Shown: positions 1 to 10,354 of the stretch, piece after piece
Numbering within the stretch: the stretch's first letter is position 1
Layout: every line of letters starts with the position of its first letter
Source: Liolophura sinensis
Lineage: Eukaryota > Mollusca > Polyplacophora > Chitonida > Chitonidae
Direction of reading: 5' to 3'
NCBI RefSeq assembly: GCF_032854445.1
Contig: NC_088298.1
Span: 2,478,160-2,542,159, forward strand
DNA length: 64,000 nt
Notes under the pieces: model-generated
What the model saw: only the letters and a program-made list of their open reading frames with translations
What the model was told of the DNA's origin: nothing
The model's database searches: none
Position numbers and translations under genes: made by a program

Positions 1-256
1 TATCCAGGATCAATCCTGGGTCGAGTCACACCTAAGACCTTAAAAGAGGAAGTTGCGCCTTCATCGCTTGGCGTTCAGCATGAAGCGGATAGTGCAACTA
101 TTGGTTGACCAGTATCAGTATAATGGCTCGGGTGGGGCGGCTTGCATGCCTTTTCAGTGAAGCAGCACTAAATAAGAGCGGTGGAAATCCGTCCTGCGAC
201 AAGAAGGCACATTACATGCATTCTAAGAATTCCTTCGTCGTCATATGTCGTCAAAA

Positions 257-304
257 ATTGTTAAGTACGACGTTAAACGCCAAGCACTCATTCACTCACT
301 CTTC
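257..304 (+). repeat. SINE 3'-end-like fragment
   Basis: A short piece reading ttaagtacgacgttaaac followed by a degenerate CACT-rich stretch. The same string recurs at about 35959-35990 and, diverged, inside the SINE variant at 21093-21271. It looks like the 3' end of a second SINE subfamily in which 'cgttaaac' replaces the 'cgtaaaac' of the main family. No body or tRNA head is attached. Confidence 0.45.
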
Positions 305-360
305 CGTGGAATTGAGGCAAAACCAAGATTGTTGGTTTTATAATTTCGTAGATGTATATC

Positions 361-450
361 AGATTTGAACTCACAGCGATCGCATTGGTGAGAGGCTCCT
401 GGGTCATTACGCTGCGCTAGCGCGCTAACCGACTGAGCCACGGAGGCCCC
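361..450 (-). mobile_element. SINE head fragment (tRNA-like)
   Basis: Read on the minus strand this is the tRNA-derived 5' head of the window's main SINE: a tRNA-like start with an A-box region (gtggctcagtcggttagc), a gcgctagcgcag segment, and a B-box-like stretch near the other end. The central body and the TAAA tail are absent, so it is a head-only remnant. It shares the head with 48941-49189 and 19840-20079. It is not a functional tRNA gene, because the intervening arms do not fold as a standard cloverleaf and the same sequence continues into a SINE body elsewhere. Confidence 0.75.
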
Positions 451-517
451 TATTGTCCATGAACTCTGTTGCCTATTGCATCACAAAGAAATGCCATGAC
501 TGCCATGGGGTTGGCGT

Positions 518-535
518 GGGGGGGGGGGGGGGGGG
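518..535. repeat. poly-G run (18 G)
   Basis: Uninterrupted G homopolymer in otherwise AT-rich sequence. Length is probably unreliable in any assembly. Confidence 0.9.
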
Positions 536-1680
536 TATAATGGGGCTTGCAAATTAACATTTCTGTCTGTGATCAAGGTTCAAATAAATAAAATAAATAT
601 GATGTTACCTTTACTGGTGAAGAAAAAATAACCTTTTCATCCAGGCTTATGTCCAACTGTGACAAGAACTCCTCCAGCCTGGCAAGAATAATATTTGGCA
701 TTGTTGACACCATCCCTGCATGTAAGTCCTTGCAGAAGCTGCACCGGTAGATTCACGGAAAACTCCGCCACTGGCTCATGTTAATGACGAGGTCCTCTGT
801 AGGTATCCAGAAACTCAAGGTTTTAAGCAATATAAGTGTACATGAGAAAACTTTGGAGAAATTCCTGAAGAGCCCAACAGGCCTGTAATTGTCCCAGGTC
901 ATTAGTTTCCAAGTCATTTACATTTCGATGATGAGGTCAGCAGACACATCGGTATTTCGATTGACCGTATGATCACGGATAATAAACTGAAAATCGTTAT
1001 GTACACTGAGAAACAAATAGAATAGCCTAATGTAATTGCTAGATTTACAGATCCGTGTAACTAAGAAATTTACACATCATTTTAGGCCTGCACTGTGAGC
1101 TAGTAAATCAACAAAATCTGGCGATCGAGTATGGGATTACAACAACAACGCACAATTGTGGTTGGTTTTATTTCAACTTTCCTGGCTTTCAAATCTTTTG
1201 TTCTTCCTGATAACTTAGCACTCCTCTGTCGGTGTTCGTTTTTCAACTCGCAGAGGCTTCATTCCTGATAAGACCGTATGATAAGTCACAACGATACTGA
1301 TACTATCGTTTGTATCTACCGCCATGAAACAATAGATCAGGAAGTGAGAGAGAGCCTAAGTGAACAGAAAGACCCAAATGGCGTCGGAGCGCCCTCTACT
1401 GGATTAGTTCTTTTGATTCCCCGTTGTTGAACTCACGTACGACTATGAGTCTAAATCTTGTCTCCATTGTCGCTTCTCACAAATCAGTTTTTCTCACTAT
1501 TTATGTGGCACCATTCTATTTTTGTCTAAGGTTGATATTTTGAAAATCACATGCATACAAGTTAGCAGTTATATATTTGTTTTCTGATTTTAATAATGTA
1601 TGCAGACGCACTGAAATATGGCTTTTCGGTATTTTGGTTTTTAAATCCACAAAAAAAATAAATTAAAATAAACTCATCGC
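536..1680. other. Gene-free stretch, no recognised feature
   Basis: AT-rich sequence with short open frames only and no recognisable protein motif. One open run near 930-1015 reads weakly like a frame found again in the R2 array but is too short to call. I see no RNA gene or complete mobile element. Confidence 0.5.
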
Positions 1681-1681
1681 G

Positions 1682-1970
1682 CCGATATTATGCTGCAGGT
1701 AATGACTTTGCATGGTAATTATGACCACTTGATTCCAGTTCCGGTGGCACAAATTTGTTTCAAGATATCAACGCAAAAGAGACGTCAATCCGAATCATGG
1801 GGCTATCACGGACTGTACAGAATCGCATTACTGGAGCCTGTTCATTAAATCGCTGTACTAAATTTACAAAGGTACATTCATTCAAGTACGTTAGCGGTCC
1901 TGAGAGCTCGTTCACTGTAGTAACATTTTTGACTGAGTTCATTTCTTTATTCATCTTTGGCATGATCCCA
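1682..1970 (+). repeat. R2 module M, copy 1
   Basis: This segment aligns by eye to 7482-7720. Both have 'gcaggtaat', then 'tttgcat', then a pyrimidine-rich run ending ttgattccag, then a diverged stretch ending near 'acattcattcaagt' here and 'agattcactgaagt' in the other copy. Short ORFs on both strands here look like chance, because the homologous frame in the other copy is not preserved. Confidence 0.5.
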
Positions 1971-1974
1971 GTCG

Positions 1975-2475
1975 CAAGAAGCCGATGACTTTGAAGTGTT
2001 AGGCTAATTCCGGTAAAGGGCTCTGCCAGCGCTAACAGCCCCGAAGATTGGCGGAATCAGTCATTACCGACATGCGCTCAGCTCATGCACTCCTGCGGGA
2101 AATCTGCCAATATGTCAAACTGTGGCCACCGACTTTAACAAACCTAATAAAGGTGTTATTCCTCGAGTCGCTCTGTGGGATCACTAACCTGTCATACACT
2201 TTTCTGAGATAGTCTCGTTGCTAAGCAGAAAGTAAACTTGTTGACGGCACATTTAATACCGTGTGTTAACACAAGAACGGATCTCCACAGTTTATTTATA
2301 GCACATAATCTTTTGGATGCCATAACTCAAATCATAATGCCAGTTTTTACCTTCATTTATGATGAAAGAACCGAGTTTGAGAGATGACAGGGGTGAATTA
2401 GTCACAGTAGCCGACTTTTATGTGACGGTGTCCCGAAATTCCATCGATGCGACACACTATGTTTTGATATCAACT
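1975..2475 (+). repeat. R2 core, copy 1
   Basis: Begins around 'gactttgaagtgtt', shared with copy 2 at 4093. It continues through 'aacctaataaaggtgt', 'cctcgagtcgctctg', 'gttgctaagcag' and 'cgtgtgttaacacaagaac', ending in a segment with 'tatgtgacggtgtc'. A SINE follows immediately. The open frame at 2359-2610 runs from this core into the SINE and is not a credible gene. Confidence 0.7.
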
Positions 2476-2477
2476 CT

Positions 2478-2636
2478 GCTGGCTTCCTCTCCGGTCGTAA
2501 GTGGGAAGGTCTACCAGCAACTTGCGGATGGTCGTGGATTTCCCCAGGTTTCCTCCTACCATAATGCTGGCCGCCGTCGTATAAGTGAAATATTCTTGAG
2601 TACGGCGTAAAACACCAATGAAATAAGTAAATAAAT
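2478..2636 (+). mobile_element. SINE, 5'-truncated
   Basis: Contains the SINE body from gctggcttcctctccgg through the central box (tttcctcctaccataatgc), ccgccgtcgtataag, and the 3' end tacggcgtaaaacacc followed by an AAATAAGTAAATAAA-type tail. The tRNA-like head is missing, as expected for incomplete reverse transcription. It sits directly after R2 core copy 1. Confidence 0.85.
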
Positions 2637-4079
2637 TGGTAACAAGTCTTACGGAATATTCCGCAAGAGACTGATACGTGTGCTTTACACCCACTAAAGG
2701 AAGTAATACACAAAAATTACGATGATATCAACTCTGTTTATATTTTATGCCCTAGATATACTAATCTTCGTATGCGTTGTACATCGCTTGCCAAATTATA
2801 CTGACCATCTTACATGTAACGCTCACATGCTGTATCGGGGTGGAGTTTGTATGCTCTCGTAAGCCAAGCATATAAGCCAGCAGTTGTTAGTAGATGTAAT
2901 ATACAGCAAACTTGTTTTTCTATGTACCATCAGTTGCTGACATCCAGAAGTTTTGCTGTGACTAAATTCTTCGAGTAACCGAAGTTAAGACATCAACAGT
3001 TTTCGTCAGGTGCTGTGCAGCTTCCTCTGGCTGACTGGACTTCATCGATTGACAGCTCATTGACTAACAGTTCATTGGTTGGTCTTGGCAACAACACACG
3101 AACTGAGTGCCAGATCTCACAGGAGTTATTAGGTAGCGAATAACCATAAGGAGTTTTACGCTTCTTTCTTGGCCACTGATGCTGGTTTTACGGCCATCAA
3201 TTGACTTTTATCGAAGATATTTTGCAGATCCTACAAGCTTGATGTTTGCTGCATTAAAATCAACATCAACGAACGCAAAACATCAGATTCAGTGCGCCTT
3301 TGGCGAATGTAAATCTGTTACACGAAAAATCGTAAAGTAATTAAGCACATGTCAGGAACTGCTTTGCTACTGAGGGAAAGATCATCAAAAATAATTGCAA
3401 AGTCAGGATGGTGCTTCGTCCAGCAATCTGACTGCCACAGAGATCGGATTTAATGGCAAGCGTAATACTCTGTTTGACGTCCTAAAGTTCCAGAGATCAT
3501 TTCGAATTGGAATCTGCGATCATTTCTCAGTGGTCAGTTTTTGTGATTGTTTGCATTCATGCGGCATGCGCGTCAGACATTTGCTGACATGGTCAGACCT
3601 TTTCCTAGCTTAGCAATGGGCACCAGATTAGATTCGTTAATTGAATTGTATCCTAAGTCTTTTTTTAAATTGCTACACCACAAAAACATCCGATACAGAC
3701 AGAGTCAGTTGTGATTCACTGTGAATATCACGATTTTGTATTGCAAAGAATAAAACTCAACCATTAAATTATATCATCAAATGTAAGACTCAACAAGACA
3801 CATATAGACATTATAGACACATAAATGTTTACTGTGCCGATTTTATGCTACAGAAATAATCTCAGATCTTGATTCTCGATAAACAAGAATGTCCAAGTTC
3901 GAATATCTCACTTCTGCTCCCGGCTAACAACGCGGAGTTTGTAGGGTGAAGCCACGTGGCAATCACAGAACCAAAGAAAGTCATTGACGTATGCCAGGCC
4001 TACTCATGAAACAGCTTTACTAGGTGGGCTAAAAGAAGTACATTAAAAACACTTTTCTGTCTTTTTTGCATACACTTAA
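2637..4079. other. R2 inter-core sequence, copy 1 to 2
   Basis: No gene seen. The part from about 3066 to 3250 ('ttggcaacaacacacgaac' onward) is the second R2 module, shared with 5620-5800. The part around 3392-3540 shares 'ttgcaaagtcag' and 'aatctgcgatc' with 7086-7165. The 72-codon open frame at 3395-3613 lies across this module and has no recognisable motif. Confidence 0.6.
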
Positions 4080-4620
4080 CCGTAAGAAGCTGTGGACTTT
4101 GAAGTGTTGCTTCAGTTAACCGTTCCTACTAGCGCCAACAGGCCCAGAGCATAGCCGTACTTAGTCATCATCGATATGCGCTCAGCCCACTGTTGCTGAA
4201 ATCTTTCAATTTGAGAAACTAAGACCAACAGACACTAACAAATCTAATAAAGTTTGCAGGTACTCATCATCGAGTTCCTCTATCGGATGTCGAAGTTAAC
4301 ATTCCATACACTAGGCCAAGGCGACTAACGTGCCGAATGAAATCTGAGTGGATGTAATTTCCTTCGTTTGCTGAGGTCCTCGCGTTGCTAAGCAGAAACC
4401 AAACGGGATGACGGGAGATTTGATTACGTGTGTTAACACAAGAACACAGCTTATTTATGGCGCATGACGCTTTTTGATGTCATAACTGAGGTCACATTTT
4501 CAATTTTACCGTCATTCATGAGGTACAAAGCGGAATTAAGAGATCGAGAATGAAGATTAATCTCAGCATTGTTACCCATTTTTCATGTGATCGTGTCAGC
4601 AAATTCCCCCCTTACCACTA
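4080..4620 (+). repeat. R2 core, copy 2
   Basis: Shares 'gactttgaagtgtt', 'atgcgctcagc', 'aatctaataaag', 'gttgctaagcag' and 'cgtgtgttaacacaagaac' with copy 1. The right part ('tcatgtgatcgtgtc') aligns with the same position in copies 1 and 3. This is the only core not followed directly by a SINE. Confidence 0.7.
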
Positions 4621-5429
4621 TCTCTGTTTTTAACCCTCTCTGAATATTTGATATTGGGGAGAAACTACATGTGTACTACGTACTTGGGTCGTTTTTCCAG
4701 CCCGGCTTGTGGCATGAGGATGCTAATACGTGCCTCTTACATCCATCTAAAGAACTAACATGTAAACAACCCTGCACCATGTACCGCAATTAAGGTATTA
4801 CCCTTCAGCTAAGCACAAAAAATTATAATTTATAATGATGGTAGCAAACTTTAACTCCTTTGACTGTCCTGGGGATCAAACCTACGGACGGGCTGCTTAA
4901 GATGCAGTTTATTTGCATTATGTGTGATCTGTTATGTTATGTCAACAGGTATTGGTAATATACAGGGAACATCTTTCTGCATATGCCATCATTTGCAGAC
5001 ATCCGGATACCTGTACACGGAAATTTTGCGGAAAAAAATTCCGCCGTATGTCTGTAGCATGTAGAACTTAACTAAACGGTATATTGATAATCTGCTAGCT
5101 TTAGCCAATCCATATATATAGAGCAAGGGATGTGAAAGATATTTACCCACATTCGCTGGATTTATTGAAAACCAGAAGCTCGCCAGATGGTACTTTCTTT
5201 TCAGGACATATATTTGTACAAAACAGTTTCCTCTACCGCAGACTTTACGACTAGAGTAATAATTTCAGTTATGAAATTACTGCAAAAGCTAGTGTGTCAA
5301 GATTAATCCATCGAACGCTTTCACTCTAGGTCTCTTAAGTTTTACGATATAATTCTCTTTTGGGATAAATATGTACAGAGCGTCCAGAATGTGTGTCACT
5401 CTGTTGTATGATTCCCTTTTACCCGGGAT
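4621..5429. other. R2 inter-core sequence, no gene seen
   Basis: AT-rich. A segment near 4950-5000 ('gtaatatacag' and 'gccatcatttgcagacatcc') aligns with 2896-2950 of the preceding unit. No reading frame with recognisable motifs. Confidence 0.5.
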
Positions 5430-5575
5430 TAGGGCTGTATATTCATCGTGTTGGATTAGATCGCCATGTTGAATACACATGTTGCAATCAAAGCGCAACT
5501 GAGATACATATTTTATTATCGACAACTTATATAAAAGTATGGTACACAATTCTGACCTGGAACGTACATATTGGT
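5430..5575 (-). repeat. R1 module X fragment
   Basis: Contains 'tattcatcgt', 'ttgcaatcaaagcgcaact' and 'gagatacatattt' on the plus strand. The reverse complement matches 10540-10675, where the same text follows R1 module W. A related fragment lies at 26150-26295. Both strands carry open frames here (5289-5618 minus, 5393-5578 plus), but since the sequence is repetitive neither is supported as a gene. Confidence 0.6.
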
Positions 5576-5619
5576 TGACGACCGGTATACGAATGTCTGT
5601 TGCGACGCATAGATGCATG

Positions 5620-6109
5620 TGGTTAACAGTCCATTGACTGACCTTGGCAACAACTCACGAGCCAAACGCCTGATCTTACAGGAGTTATCACGCAGGGAAT
5701 ATGATTTGTTGTCGCTAATTCTTGTTTGATGGCCACACTTTCACCCAAGACACGTTGCCATACCAGATTATTCCAGCATTAACATTAAATAATCATCAAA
5801 GATAGCATGGCGTTTGGCGCTGTAAACACATCATTGCCCCATTGAGCCGAAACCAGAAATTTGGGGGACTGAAGACAACTATATGACGCATGAGCTTTTT
5901 GATATTGTGCAAGACCACGCAAAAGAGCACCGTTAATTGAGGGCTTGTTGATGGCTTATTGTCGCCAAGGCGACTACAACAGTAGGAACATAAAAATCTC
6001 GATGATTCCTCTCCGAGAATGACATTCAGCTTCTGATTGTAAAATCTTGCTTTATAAAACACCTTCTTGATGTTTTCCTCTTTAGAAATCTCTGCCAGTT
6101 TGTGATGTA
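5620..6109. repeat. R2 second module and flank, copy 2
   Basis: Starts with 'ttgactgaccttggcaac', matching 3070-3110, and continues through 'cttacaggagttat' and 'ttgatggccaca'. The rest up to the next core is unassigned, and an 88-codon minus-strand open frame at 5796-6062 shows no motif. Confidence 0.55.
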
Positions 6110-6582
6110 CAATCCCACTGTCAATAAATGAACAACGATGTGTTGGTAGAGTTATACGGTTCTTCCGGCGGCCCGAGAAGTGACGGACCCAGTCTTTACC
6201 GACGGACTCTCACCACTCTTGAGGAAATCTGTCAAACTGACAAACTCTGCACACCAAACATTGACAAATTAATAAAGGTGTAATTCATGAGTGTTAATTT
6301 ACTTCATTTCTTTGCGATTGTTGCGTTGCTAAGCAGAATCCAATCTCGTTGACGGTAGATTTGATAATACGTGTAACACAAGAATGAACTGTTACAGCTT
6401 TGTTATGACGCATGGTGTTTCAGATGCCAATATTAAGGTAACATTGTGAATATTTTAGCCAATTCGTCAGGAATGAACTGCCTCATAATGCCGGAGGAAT
6501 GAGAATTATTGTTATCGTTAGTATCCAATGTTTTTGTGATGGCGTCAGTAATGCCTCAGTTACGACACATACATTATTAGCT
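6110..6582 (+). repeat. R2 core, copy 3
   Basis: Shares 'aataaaggtgtaattc', 'gttgctaagcag', 'gttgacggtagatttg' and 'cgtgtaacacaagaa' with other cores, ending with 'gtgatggcgtcag' and 'ttacgacacat'. It lacks part of the middle present in copies 2 and 4. Confidence 0.7.
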
Positions 6583-6841
6583 TTTATTTATTTATTTCAT
6601 TGGTGTTTTCCGCTGTACTTAAGAATATTTGACTTATACGACGGTGGCCGACATTATGGATTTGAGGAAATCTGAGAGAACCCAGGGGAACACACGACCA
6701 TCCGCAGTTTGATTCTTTCCTTCTCACGTACGGCCTGAGAGGAAGCCAACGTCAGCTGAACTCACAGGGACCGCATTGGTGAGAGGTTTCTGGGCCATTG
6801 TGCCGCGCTGGCATGCTAACCACCTCTGTCAAGGAGGCCCC
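6583..6841 (-). mobile_element. SINE, near full length
   Basis: On the minus strand: diverged tRNA-like head ending at 6841, B-box-like region, ggcttcctctcaggcc, central box, gtcgtataagtcaaatat, and a TAAA-type tail at 6583-6600. It is diverged from the family by about one base in ten by eye, so an old copy. It is inserted at the right edge of R2 core copy 3. Confidence 0.8.
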
Positions 6842-7481
6842 AGCAAGAGTAATTACGTAGCCCGGCGGTGTTTTATAATTTTTTGTCGCTAATGCTAGTT
6901 CATGGCCACAATTTGGCTTTCCTAGAGACACATTACAAAGCTGCCTTGCTAGATTTGTGTATGCGTTTATTCCAACATAAGCGAGGGCAAAACGTGAAAC
7001 GCAGCGCAGCTGTTGCTGTGATAAGTCTATTACACACCAGACTGAGCATATATTATAGGTACTTTTTTGAAGAGGTCATCAAAATGATTGCAAAGTCAGC
7101 AGGATTCTTCGTTTGTCAAACATTGTCCCGGAAGTCAACTTGAACCTAAATCTGCGATCGCTTCTGACTGGTCAATTAAATTTCTTGACCATTAATCTTT
7201 ATGTCGTATCATTTTTGTTTCTTGATCAGACATTTATCCAGCCATGAAATGCATGAATAATATATAGAATCCTAAATCGAATAATTTTCTAGGCCTAACA
7301 GAAAAAGGATTAATGACAACTGTACGTCCTGCGGTTTTCTGGTAAAAACTAGAAAACTCAGCAGTTGAAAATGGTTGCTATTTACAACTCTTTAGGACAG
7401 TTCCAGACCTGAAATATATTTGTCCTCGTTCTTCAAATTTCCAAAGAGGCATGCAAACCAAAAATACTATTATTACGCGCA
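6842..7481. other. R2 second module, copy 3, and flank
   Basis: From about 6870 'gtcgctaatgctagttcatg' aligns with 5713-5735 of copy 2. The 91-codon open frame at 6868-7143 starts in this module but reads through degenerate repeat and carries no motif I recognise. The rest is AT-rich with nothing seen. Confidence 0.5.
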
Positions 7482-7720
7482 GGTAATTATTTTGCATCAT
7501 ATCACCTGATAAATAAGATGACTGATTTCTTCTTGATTCCAGTGTTTATATCACAGACATGTTCCCGGATAACCATGCTAAAGATACATGTCTGAATGCT
7601 GTGATCACCACGGAGGTGAAAGATACAAATGACAAACTGGAAATATTAATGAAATCCTTGTGCTATACTGACAACACAAGATTCACTGAAGTGCGTTAAA
7701 GACCCTGACAGTGAAATGTT
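7482..7720 (+). repeat. R2 module M, copy 2, with exon-like open frame
   Basis: Homologous by eye to 1682-1970. A polypyrimidine run followed by AG at 7541-7542 resembles a 3' splice site. From 7544 a frame stays open for 51 codons to TAA at 7697-7699, with a composition that looks protein-like (VITTEVKDTNDK and LEILMKSL are internal stretches). The homologous segment in the other copy does not keep the frame. I do not recognise the peptide. It may be a fossil exon carried in the array or chance. Confidence 0.4.
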
Positions 7721-7804
7721 TTTCCTCAGCCATGAATCTTTTTCCTGATAAATCTCGGTGCTCAAGTGAGCATTTGTGGTTGTAAATTTTTACCTGTATA
7801 TATC

Positions 7805-8296
7805 CATTCGCAGGACGTTGATGTTCAGTTAAACTGTTCTACCAGAGCCCCAAAGAGTAACGCACTCTGTCATCACCCACAGGCGCTCAACCTACTCCTG
7901 TGGAAATGGGCCAATTTACAAACTATGGCCACCAGGCGTTAATAAACCTAATAAAGGTGTAATTCCTCGAGTCGCTCTGTCGGATCACTCAGTTAACTTG
8001 TCATACACTAAACCAGTGCTGCTTACTTGCCGGATAGAACAGGTGGAGAGGTAATTTACTTTTTTTCTAAGATAGTCCCGTTGCTAAGCAGCGACTGGGC
8101 TCGATGGTGGCTAATTTGACAACAGTGAACTGTCACAACTTATTTATGACTCATGGCCTTTGCATGCAATAATTCAGTTCGCAGCGTCAATATTTTTGTG
8201 TTGATTTCTTAAAATGAACTTGATTTGAGATATGAGAAAGAGCTGTTGCTGCGATTACCACACACTGTGCTAGAAACTCGTATTTTACAAGGATTT
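7805..8296 (+). repeat. R2 core, copy 4
   Basis: Shares 'aaactatggccacc', 'aacctaataaaggtgtaat', 'cctcgagtcgctctgt', 'gttgctaagcag' and 'cacaacttatttatgac' with copies 1-3. It is the copy most like copy 1 in its left half. A SINE follows directly. Confidence 0.7.
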
Positions 8297-8473
8297 GTCA
8301 GCAACCTGTGGATGTTGGTTGGTTCCCCCGGGTTCTGCCTGATTTCCTTCCACCATGATGCTGGAAAGTGAAATATTCTTCAGTCCGCCACAAAACACCA
8401 ATCAAAAAAATACCAGAAAATAAATATGAGCACCTAAATAAATATAAATAAAGAAATAAAGAAATAAAGAAAT
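8297..8473 (+). mobile_element. SINE, 5'-truncated, internally deleted
   Basis: Starts at the gtcagcaacctgtgg position of the body, continues through 'ttcccccgggttctgcc' and 'ccttccaccatgatgctgg', lacks the ccgccgtcgtat step, then has 'aagtgaaatattctt', 'aaaacaccaatc' and an extended AAATAAAG-type tail. The open frame on the opposite strand (8298-8618) is an artefact of this copy. Confidence 0.8.
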
Positions 8474-9072
8474 ACTGAGCAGGCCAGATCTTATCGGTGA
8501 TATTACGTCTGGAATAACTGGTCATGCATTGTGTGTTTCGTAATTTCTTTTCACTGATGGTAGTCTTGTGGGCAAAACTTGCCTTTCGTTTTGGGGTCAC
8601 CCGTTGCAGAACGCGCATTCCATAGTTCCTGAGTTAAAAGCAGCATTAACTACCGCAAAGCGTCAGTTGCCGCCTACCCTTTACGGCTTTTAAATCTGTC
8701 ATAACTCGACTAAACAAAACTGAGTAAGTTTTTTTTTTTTGCAGCTATTGTTAAGAAGGAAATAGATAATTGCAATGGTACTTCGTTTGTCAATAGAGCT
8801 GGCCAAATGGATTGATTTAGGTGCCCAGTGAGTCTTCAGTGTGACACGCCAATATTCCGGAAGGCACGTCACATTTGAATCGTTCACTTCTGATTGGTGA
8901 ATGTCAGACTGGTATCAGTTTGTACCCCAATGCGGCGGGTCGAAGCAAGTGGTTAAGACGCTTATTCTTCCATGGCTAAGACGGGTTTAGTCACGGCAAT
9001 GGACTGGGAATTTGTGGATATACCCCTTTTTCACTGTTCGCGGGGTTAAATTTGTTAGTTACTTGCAAAAGA
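8474..9072. other. R2 inter-core sequence, copy 4
   Basis: Segments at 8540-8660 and 8755-8900 align loosely with the second module of earlier units ('ttgcaatggtacttcgtt' against 'ttgcaaagtcaggatggtg'). Around 8930-8995 a diverged tRNA-like stretch ('agtggttaag', 'gggtttagtc') is visible. No gene. Confidence 0.45.
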
Positions 9073-9220
9073 TTTATTTAATTAATTATTTATTTATTTA
9101 TTTATTTGTTTGTTGTTTTACGCTGAGCGCAATAATATTTCACTTGCCAGCATCTACCAGAATTATAGTGGGAAGTACCCGGACATAGCCTGGGGGAACC
9201 CACAGCCATCTGCAGATTGC
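9073..9220 (-). mobile_element. SINE, 3' half
   Basis: On the minus strand: 'gcagatggctgtgggtt', a diverged central box, and the end 'agtgaaatatt' and 'gcgtaaaac', followed by a long AAATAAAT tail (9073-9107). The head is absent. Confidence 0.75.
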
Positions 9221-9699
9221 ATTTGCGAAAGAGCAATTCTGTTTTCAGTTTAACTGAAAGATTCGTTAGCTTGGCGTTGAACAATAATCAAAAAGTTGCA
9301 GGAAAAAGCAATTAAAAACATGGTACGACATGGAATAGGAGCTGGATTTAAAGCCATTGAAGAATCAATTGAACTTGAGCGGGCAACCTCAGATCTGTAT
9401 GGCCAATTGTTTGCTACGAGAGGAACGTTTTATACCATTGAGCCAGCTATATAATTCCCTCTCGGGGTAACCATATCGGGAAACAGTGAGTATATACATG
9501 TATATCCAATTGCCCATGATATTTCAAGTTAATCAAGTACGAGAGTTTTTATATCAAGTCGTAACCGGACACAATTACCCTTATTATGATTGGAGATATA
9601 CGCGCCTGTCACGCAACGCATGAGCATTTCTCGGCATTATTGAGCAGAAAACGTCTGGAAACTACTAAAGAATATGGCCTTCAGCCGTCTCACGTTTTA
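9221..9699. other. R2 inter-core sequence, no gene seen
   Basis: AT-rich sequence with a 60-codon open frame running across the next core's edge. Nothing else recognised. Confidence 0.4.
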
Positions 9700-9960
9700 T
9701 TCCAGGTGCTGTTAATCGAGACGCTCGGTCGTCAATTGCTTTGTTTCCTGAGCTGGTCGCGTTGCTAAGTACATCCTCGTTGACGTGCTATAGCTAAGGT
9801 TTTAAGGCATAAATTTTCCCCCGATTTGTAAGGAATAAACCAAATTTGTGACCTGATCAAGTAGCATTAATATTGGCAATGTTGCCTTGTTTTTATGTGA
9901 CGACGACGTCGACAAATGCCTTAGTTGCCACACACTATATACATGTTATTAACTCTCAAT
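9700..9960 (+). repeat. R2 core, copy 5, partial
   Basis: Keeps 'gttgctaag', 'cctcgttgacg', 'ttttatgtgacgacg' and 'ttgccacacactat' but lacks the left part with 'aataaaggtgt'. It ends the recognisable array; R1-type repeats begin after the following SINE pair. Confidence 0.6.
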
Positions 9961-9981
9961 GAATTGGCCTTGCTTTGTCTA

Positions 9982-10096
9982 TATTTATTTATTTATTTGA
10001 TTGGTTGGTGTTTTACGCCGTACTCAAGAATATTTCACTTACACAACGACCGCCAGCATTATGTTGGCAGGAAACTGGGCCGAGCCCGGAAGAAAG
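9982..10096 (-). mobile_element. SINE 3' half, first of a tandem pair
   Basis: Minus-strand SINE body from the 'ggctcggcccag' region through the central box to tacggcgtaaaacacc and an AAATAAAT tail at 9982-9998. It is truncated at the internal end near 10096. Confidence 0.85.
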
Positions 10097-10110
10097 TAAC
10101 GAGTTTAGTA

Positions 10111-10224
10111 AGTTTTTTTATTGGTGTTTCACGCCGTACTCAATACTTCACTTACACGGCGGTGGCCAACATTATGGTGGGCGGAAATCGGGCAGGGCCT
10201 GGTGAAAATGCACGACCAACTTGT
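10111..10224 (-). mobile_element. SINE 3' half, second of a tandem pair
   Basis: A second minus-strand SINE 3' half starts only about 15 bp after the first, with a short A-rich tail at 10111-10120. It then has the same 'tacggcgtgaaacacc' end, a central box and 'ccaggccctgcccg'. The two halves differ at many positions, so they are separate insertions rather than a recent duplication. Overlapping plus-strand open frames are artefacts. Confidence 0.8.
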
Positions 10225-10354
10225 TAAAATATACTTCATATTTAGCGAATGTCCGCCATGCATAAACAATGATTTATTTACTTAGATAATGTTATTGGTA
10301 TGGAATATGAAAATCAAGGTTCATCTATGGGATGAATGGAACTATGTATCGAAA

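Larger units (their letters stand above)
1680..9960. repeat. R2 degenerate tandem array, five units of about 1.7-2.2 kb
   Basis: The same landmarks recur in the same order and orientation. The core word gttgctaagcag (the fifth copy keeps only gttgctaag) starts at about 2217, 4384, 6324, 8080 and 9761, giving spacings of about 2167, 1940, 1756 and 1681 bp. Around it each copy carries recognisable pieces: an upstream 'aataaaggtgt' segment, a downstream 'cgtgt-aacacaagaa' segment in the first three, and 'atgtgacggtgtc'-like text. Between cores lies a second shared segment (starts about 3066, 5620, 6845, 8540) around 'ttggcaacaac', 'ggccac' and 'gcattaa'. Copies are strongly diverged by indels, so this is an old array rather than a recent assembly duplication. 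SINEs interrupt four of the five copies. No conserved long reading frame runs through all copies. Confidence 0.75.

Noticed and set aside
361-450. Possible tRNA gene (A-box and B-box present)
   Set aside because: The same sequence is the head of a SINE present many times in the window, and the arms do not form a standard cloverleaf.
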